Shown here in pieces: positions 5,030-7,353 of a stretch of 7,353 bases of DNA (positions are counted from its first letter, which is position 1; every line of letters begins with the position of its first letter). The stretch lies in assembly GCA_001564205.1 (NCBI GenBank), contig LKMY01000078.1:1-7353 (forward strand), in the 5' to 3' direction. Made by a program: the position numbers and the translations under genes. Under the pieces are notes generated by a model. That model ran no database searches. It was not told the origin of the DNA and saw only the letters and a program-made list of their open reading frames with translations. Source of the DNA: Nanohaloarchaea archaeon PL-Br10_U2g5. Lineage in GTDB: Archaea; Halobacteriota; Halobacteria; Halobacteriales; Haloferacaceae.

Positions 5030-6847
5030 ATGCGACTCGAGGATTACTGGGGGATCGGCCCGAAAACGAGCGATCGGCTCGTCTCGGCGCTGGGCACCTC
5101 GCGGGCGGTCGAAGCGATCGAGTCTGCCGATGTCCGGACGCTCGTCGACGCCGGGATCCATCGCGGGCGGGCGACGCGGATCCTCCGTCGAGCGAACGGT
5201 GAGGCCGGCATGGACGTTCTCGCCACGGGCGACACGCGCTCCGTGTACGACGACCTCCTCTCGCTGGCGGCCGGATACGCGCTGACCGACCACGCGGCCG
5301 ATCGAATTCGGGTGTTGACGCCGCTTCTCGACCGAGAGGCGGTCGAATCCCGGCTTGACGACGTGGTGGTCGCTCAAGGCGCGTGGGAAGGGCTCGACGA
5401 CGACGAACGCGAGAGCATCGTCGACGCGTTCGACGCGTACGACGAGGCCGACGGCTCCGATCTCGCGGCCGTCGAGACGGCCCTCGCGCTGCTGGAAGTC
5501 GGGCTCACCGACTCGCCGTTCGGCGCTATCGGTGCCCTCGACGAGGGGAGCCTGCGAGACGCCGCCGACGCGCTCGCCGACGTTCGCGGAGCGATCGACC
5601 CCGGCGAGGACGGCGAGATCGAGATCGCTTCCGGTGCGGACGCGGAGCTCGATCGACGACGGAAACAGCTCGACGCCGCCCGTGACCTCGCGAACTCGGC
5701 GTTCGACGTGCTCGATAGGGTCCGTGACGGCTCGCTTCGCGACTTCGAGGCCCTCGAAGCGGCGACGATCGACCACATCGCCACCGAGACCGGCGTGGAG
5801 CCGGCGACCGTGCGGGCGGCCGCCCCCGACGACGCGCTCGACGCCGCGGATTTCGTCTCCGGAACCCTCCGTGACCTCGTGACGGAGCTGGAGGCGTCGG
5901 TCGCGGAACGAGAAGCGGGGATCGCCGCGGACATCCGTGAGCGGATTGGCGGGCTGAAAGCGGAAGACGACGATGCCGACGACGACAGCGACATCGCCCG
6001 TGCGGTGGCCGCCGTCTCGGACGCCGCGTTCCTGTTATCGCTCGCGCGGTTCGCGGCGGAGCGCGACCTGACCCGACCGACGATCGTCGACGACGGCGTC
6101 GCCGTCCGCAGCGCGCGAAACCTCTTTATCAGTGCAGACGTCCAGCCGGTGTCGTACGCGATCGGGAATCATTCGCTCACCGGAGATCCGGGGGTCGCAA
6201 ACGCCGACGCCCCACCGACCGGTGATCGCGTGAGCGTCCTCACAGGGGCGAACTCCGGCGGGAAGACGACCTTACTCGAAACGATGTGTGCGGTCGCGCT
6301 GCTCGCGTCGATGGGGCTGCCGGTTCCCGCCGAGAAGGCGGAGGTCGGCGCGTTCGACCGGATCGTCTTCCACCGCCGACACGCCTCGTTCAACGCGGGC
6401 GTGTTGGAGTCGACGCTGAAATCCGTCGTCCCGCCGCTCGTCGAAGACGGGCGAACGCTCATGCTCGTCGACGAGTTCGAGGCGATCACGGAGCCGGGCC
6501 GGGCCGCAGACCTGCTCAACGGGCTCGTCACGCTCACCGTCGATCGGGGAGCGCTCGGCGTGTACGTGACACACCTCGCGGACGATCTGAGCCCGCTTCC
6601 CGAAGCCGCCCGGATAGACGGGATCTTCGCGGAGGGGCTCACGAACGATCTGGAGCTTCGGGTCGACTATCAGCCGCGGTTCGACACGATCGGGAAGTCG
6701 ACGCCGGAGTTCATCGTCTCGCGGCTCGTCGCGAACGCTACGGACCGCGGCGTCCGTGCGGGGTTCGAACACCTCGCCGGCGCAGTCGGGGAGGAGGCCG
6801 TCCAGCGAACGCTCTCGGACGCGGAGTGGACGGTGACCAATGAGTGA
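5030..6847 (+). CDS. MutS-family ATPase with N-terminal helix-hairpin-helix
   Basis: This 605-residue acidic protein resembles the haloarchaeal MutS-like (non-MutS1) ATPases. Residues about 1-55 (MRLEDYWGIGPKTSDRL, then VDAGIHRGRATRIL) look like a helix-hairpin-helix DNA-binding unit. A long helical core follows, probably corresponding to the lever/clamp, with an Asp-rich loop DDDADDDSD. The C-terminal ATPase has Walker A GANSGGKTT (406-414, Lys412), Walker B LMLVDEFEA (Asp481/Glu482), the dimer-signature region ITEPGRAADLL and a switch-type His515 in VTHL. There is no MutS1 mismatch-recognition domain and no C-terminal Smr nuclease domain, so classical mismatch repair is not implied; recombination control or branched-DNA binding is more likely. 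The ATG at 5030 is preferred because the helix-hairpin-helix begins directly after it; an in-frame GTG at 5015 would add five residues. It overlaps the next gene by 8 bp. Confidence 0.88.
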   Translation: MRLEDYWGIGPKTSDRLVSALGTSRAVEAIESADVRTLVDAGIHRGRATRILRRANGEAGMDVLATGDTRSVYDDLLSLAAGYALTDHAADRIRVLTPLLDREAVESRLDDVVVAQGAWEGLDDDERESIVDAFDAYDEADGSDLAAVETALALLEVGLTDSPFGAIGALDEGSLRDAADALADVRGAIDPGEDGEIEIASGADAELDRRRKQLDAARDLANSAFDVLDRVRDGSLRDFEALEAATIDHIATETGVEPATVRAAAPDDALDAADFVSGTLRDLVTELEASVAEREAGIAADIRERIGGLKAEDDDADDDSDIARAVAAVSDAAFLLSLARFAAERDLTRPTIVDDGVAVRSARNLFISADVQPVSYAIGNHSLTGDPGVANADAPPTGDRVSVLTGANSGGKTTLLETMCAVALLASMGLPVPAEKAEVGAFDRIVFHRRHASFNAGVLESTLKSVVPPLVEDGRTLMLVDEFEAITEPGRAADLLNGLVTLTVDRGALGVYVTHLADDLSPLPEAARIDGIFAEGLTNDLELRVDYQPRFDTIGKSTPEFIVSRLVANATDRGVRAGFEHLAGAVGEEAVQRTLSDAEWTVTNE

Positions 6848-7295
6848 CGAACCCGACACCGTTGCTGGGGCGGATCCCAAACGAATCCGCTCGATCGCGG
6901 TCCACCGCGAAGACGTCGCAAACGCCTTAGAGGCGACGCTCCGAAGTGATCGCGAGATCGTGTTGCGGGTGACGCCGCCGTTTTCGGGACGAATGCGCGC
7001 CCGGTTACACAGTTTCGAAGGAGGCGGCAGTGTACCGGCTGAGAGGGGCGACACAGAAGGAGCAGCGACGATTCACATCGATCCTCGCGACCTCGTTACC
7101 GACGCGACGGCGTATCCGGAGGTCGATGAAACGGCCGTCGAATACCCCGATTCGGACATTGAAACCCGCCGCGAGCGGCACGCGGAGGCCGTCGCCTCGT
7201 GGCGTACGCGAATCCGAGAGTCGGTGGTTTCGTCCGTCGCGATCGAGGGAGACGACGGGGCGGTACACGAGGTCGACGTGACCGTTCTCGGATGA
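6840..7295 (+). CDS. Small acidic protein of unknown function, coupled to the MutS-like gene
   Basis: The 151-residue product is soluble, with no signal peptide or membrane segment, and acidic as expected for a halophile. I do not recognise a family. Visible pieces are an N-terminal alpha/beta stretch (IRSIAVHREDVANAL, then REIVLRVTPPFSGRMRARLH, 39-57), a Gly-rich loop (60-64), a beta-like segment ATIHIDPRDLV, and a charged helix (110-130, RRERHAEAVASWRTRIRESV) before a terminal beta strand. The ATG lies inside the last codons of the MutS-like gene with an 8-bp overlap, and GGTGA (6832-6836) stands three bases before it, so the two are very likely translated together. That suggests a helper or regulator of the ATPase, by context only. 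Confidence 0.8.
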   Translation: MSDEPDTVAGADPKRIRSIAVHREDVANALEATLRSDREIVLRVTPPFSGRMRARLHSFEGGGSVPAERGDTEGAATIHIDPRDLVTDATAYPEVDETAVEYPDSDIETRRERHAEAVASWRTRIRESVVSSVAIEGDDGAVHEVDVTVLG

Positions 7296-7305
7296 GTTAC
7301 TGACC

Positions 7306-7313
7306 AATTTAAG
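7306..7313 (+). promoter_or_regulatory. Possible TATA box for a gene beyond the window
   Basis: AATTTAAG stands out as AT-rich in the 58 bp after the last stop codon and resembles a weak haloarchaeal TATA box. No downstream gene can be seen to confirm it. No hairpin followed by a T-run marks a terminator in this tail. Confidence 0.2.
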
Positions 7314-7353
7314 AAGGCGCGAAACGAGGCGAGAGCCGCTTAGAGTCGCAGCC

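Noticed and set aside
4718..5776. Minus-strand frame of about 350 codons opposite the MutS-like gene
   Set aside because: It is a high-GC shadow: Arg/Pro-rich in part, no recognisable domain, and it crosses two well-supported plus-strand genes.

Overview
The window reads as chromosomal DNA from a halophilic archaeon (class Halobacteria). It is GC-rich with G/C-ending codons, and the predicted proteins are strongly acidic. TTTATAA/CTTATAAA-type TATA boxes take the place of bacterial -35/-10 promoters, and several gene starts carry GGTGA or GAGGTG, complementary to the archaeal 16S tail. A GC-rich multi-hairpin intergenic element resembles dispersed repeats I associate with Halorubrum. That is memory, not a search, so the genus is only a suggestion.

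Left part (1-1777), plus strand: the 3' end of an AMP-forming acyl-CoA ligase gene with a long acidic, repeat-bearing C-terminal tail, then a complete FAD acyl-CoA dehydrogenase. The two fit fatty-acid activation followed by the first beta-oxidation step. The dehydrogenase seems to have its own TATA box, overlapping the end of the ligase gene. A 23-bp near-palindrome lies where transcription should start and is a good operator candidate.

Middle (1778-3757): a 353-bp gene-free stretch holds the putative repeat (tandem TATA-like motifs, then four strong hairpins in a row). Next, on the minus strand, is a 65-residue protein-like reading frame with no usable start codon. It overlaps the 3' end of a complete minus-strand amidohydrolase gene of the SAH/MTA deaminase type, in which the usual catalytic Glu appears to be Gln.

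Right part (3758-7353), plus strand: a 210-bp divergent intergenic region contains a perfect 19-bp tandem repeat. Then come two overlapping genes for the half-size YeeE/YedE (Sulf_transp) membrane proteins, which probably import a reduced-sulfur compound. After 97 bp follows a MutS-family ATPase with an N-terminal helix-hairpin-helix, overlapping by 8 bp a small acidic protein I do not recognise. No RNA gene, CRISPR array, transposase or integrase was found. Most of the window is ordinary haloarchaeal metabolism and genome maintenance; the unusual signals are the intergenic element, the startless frame, the operator-like palindrome and two active-site substitutions.
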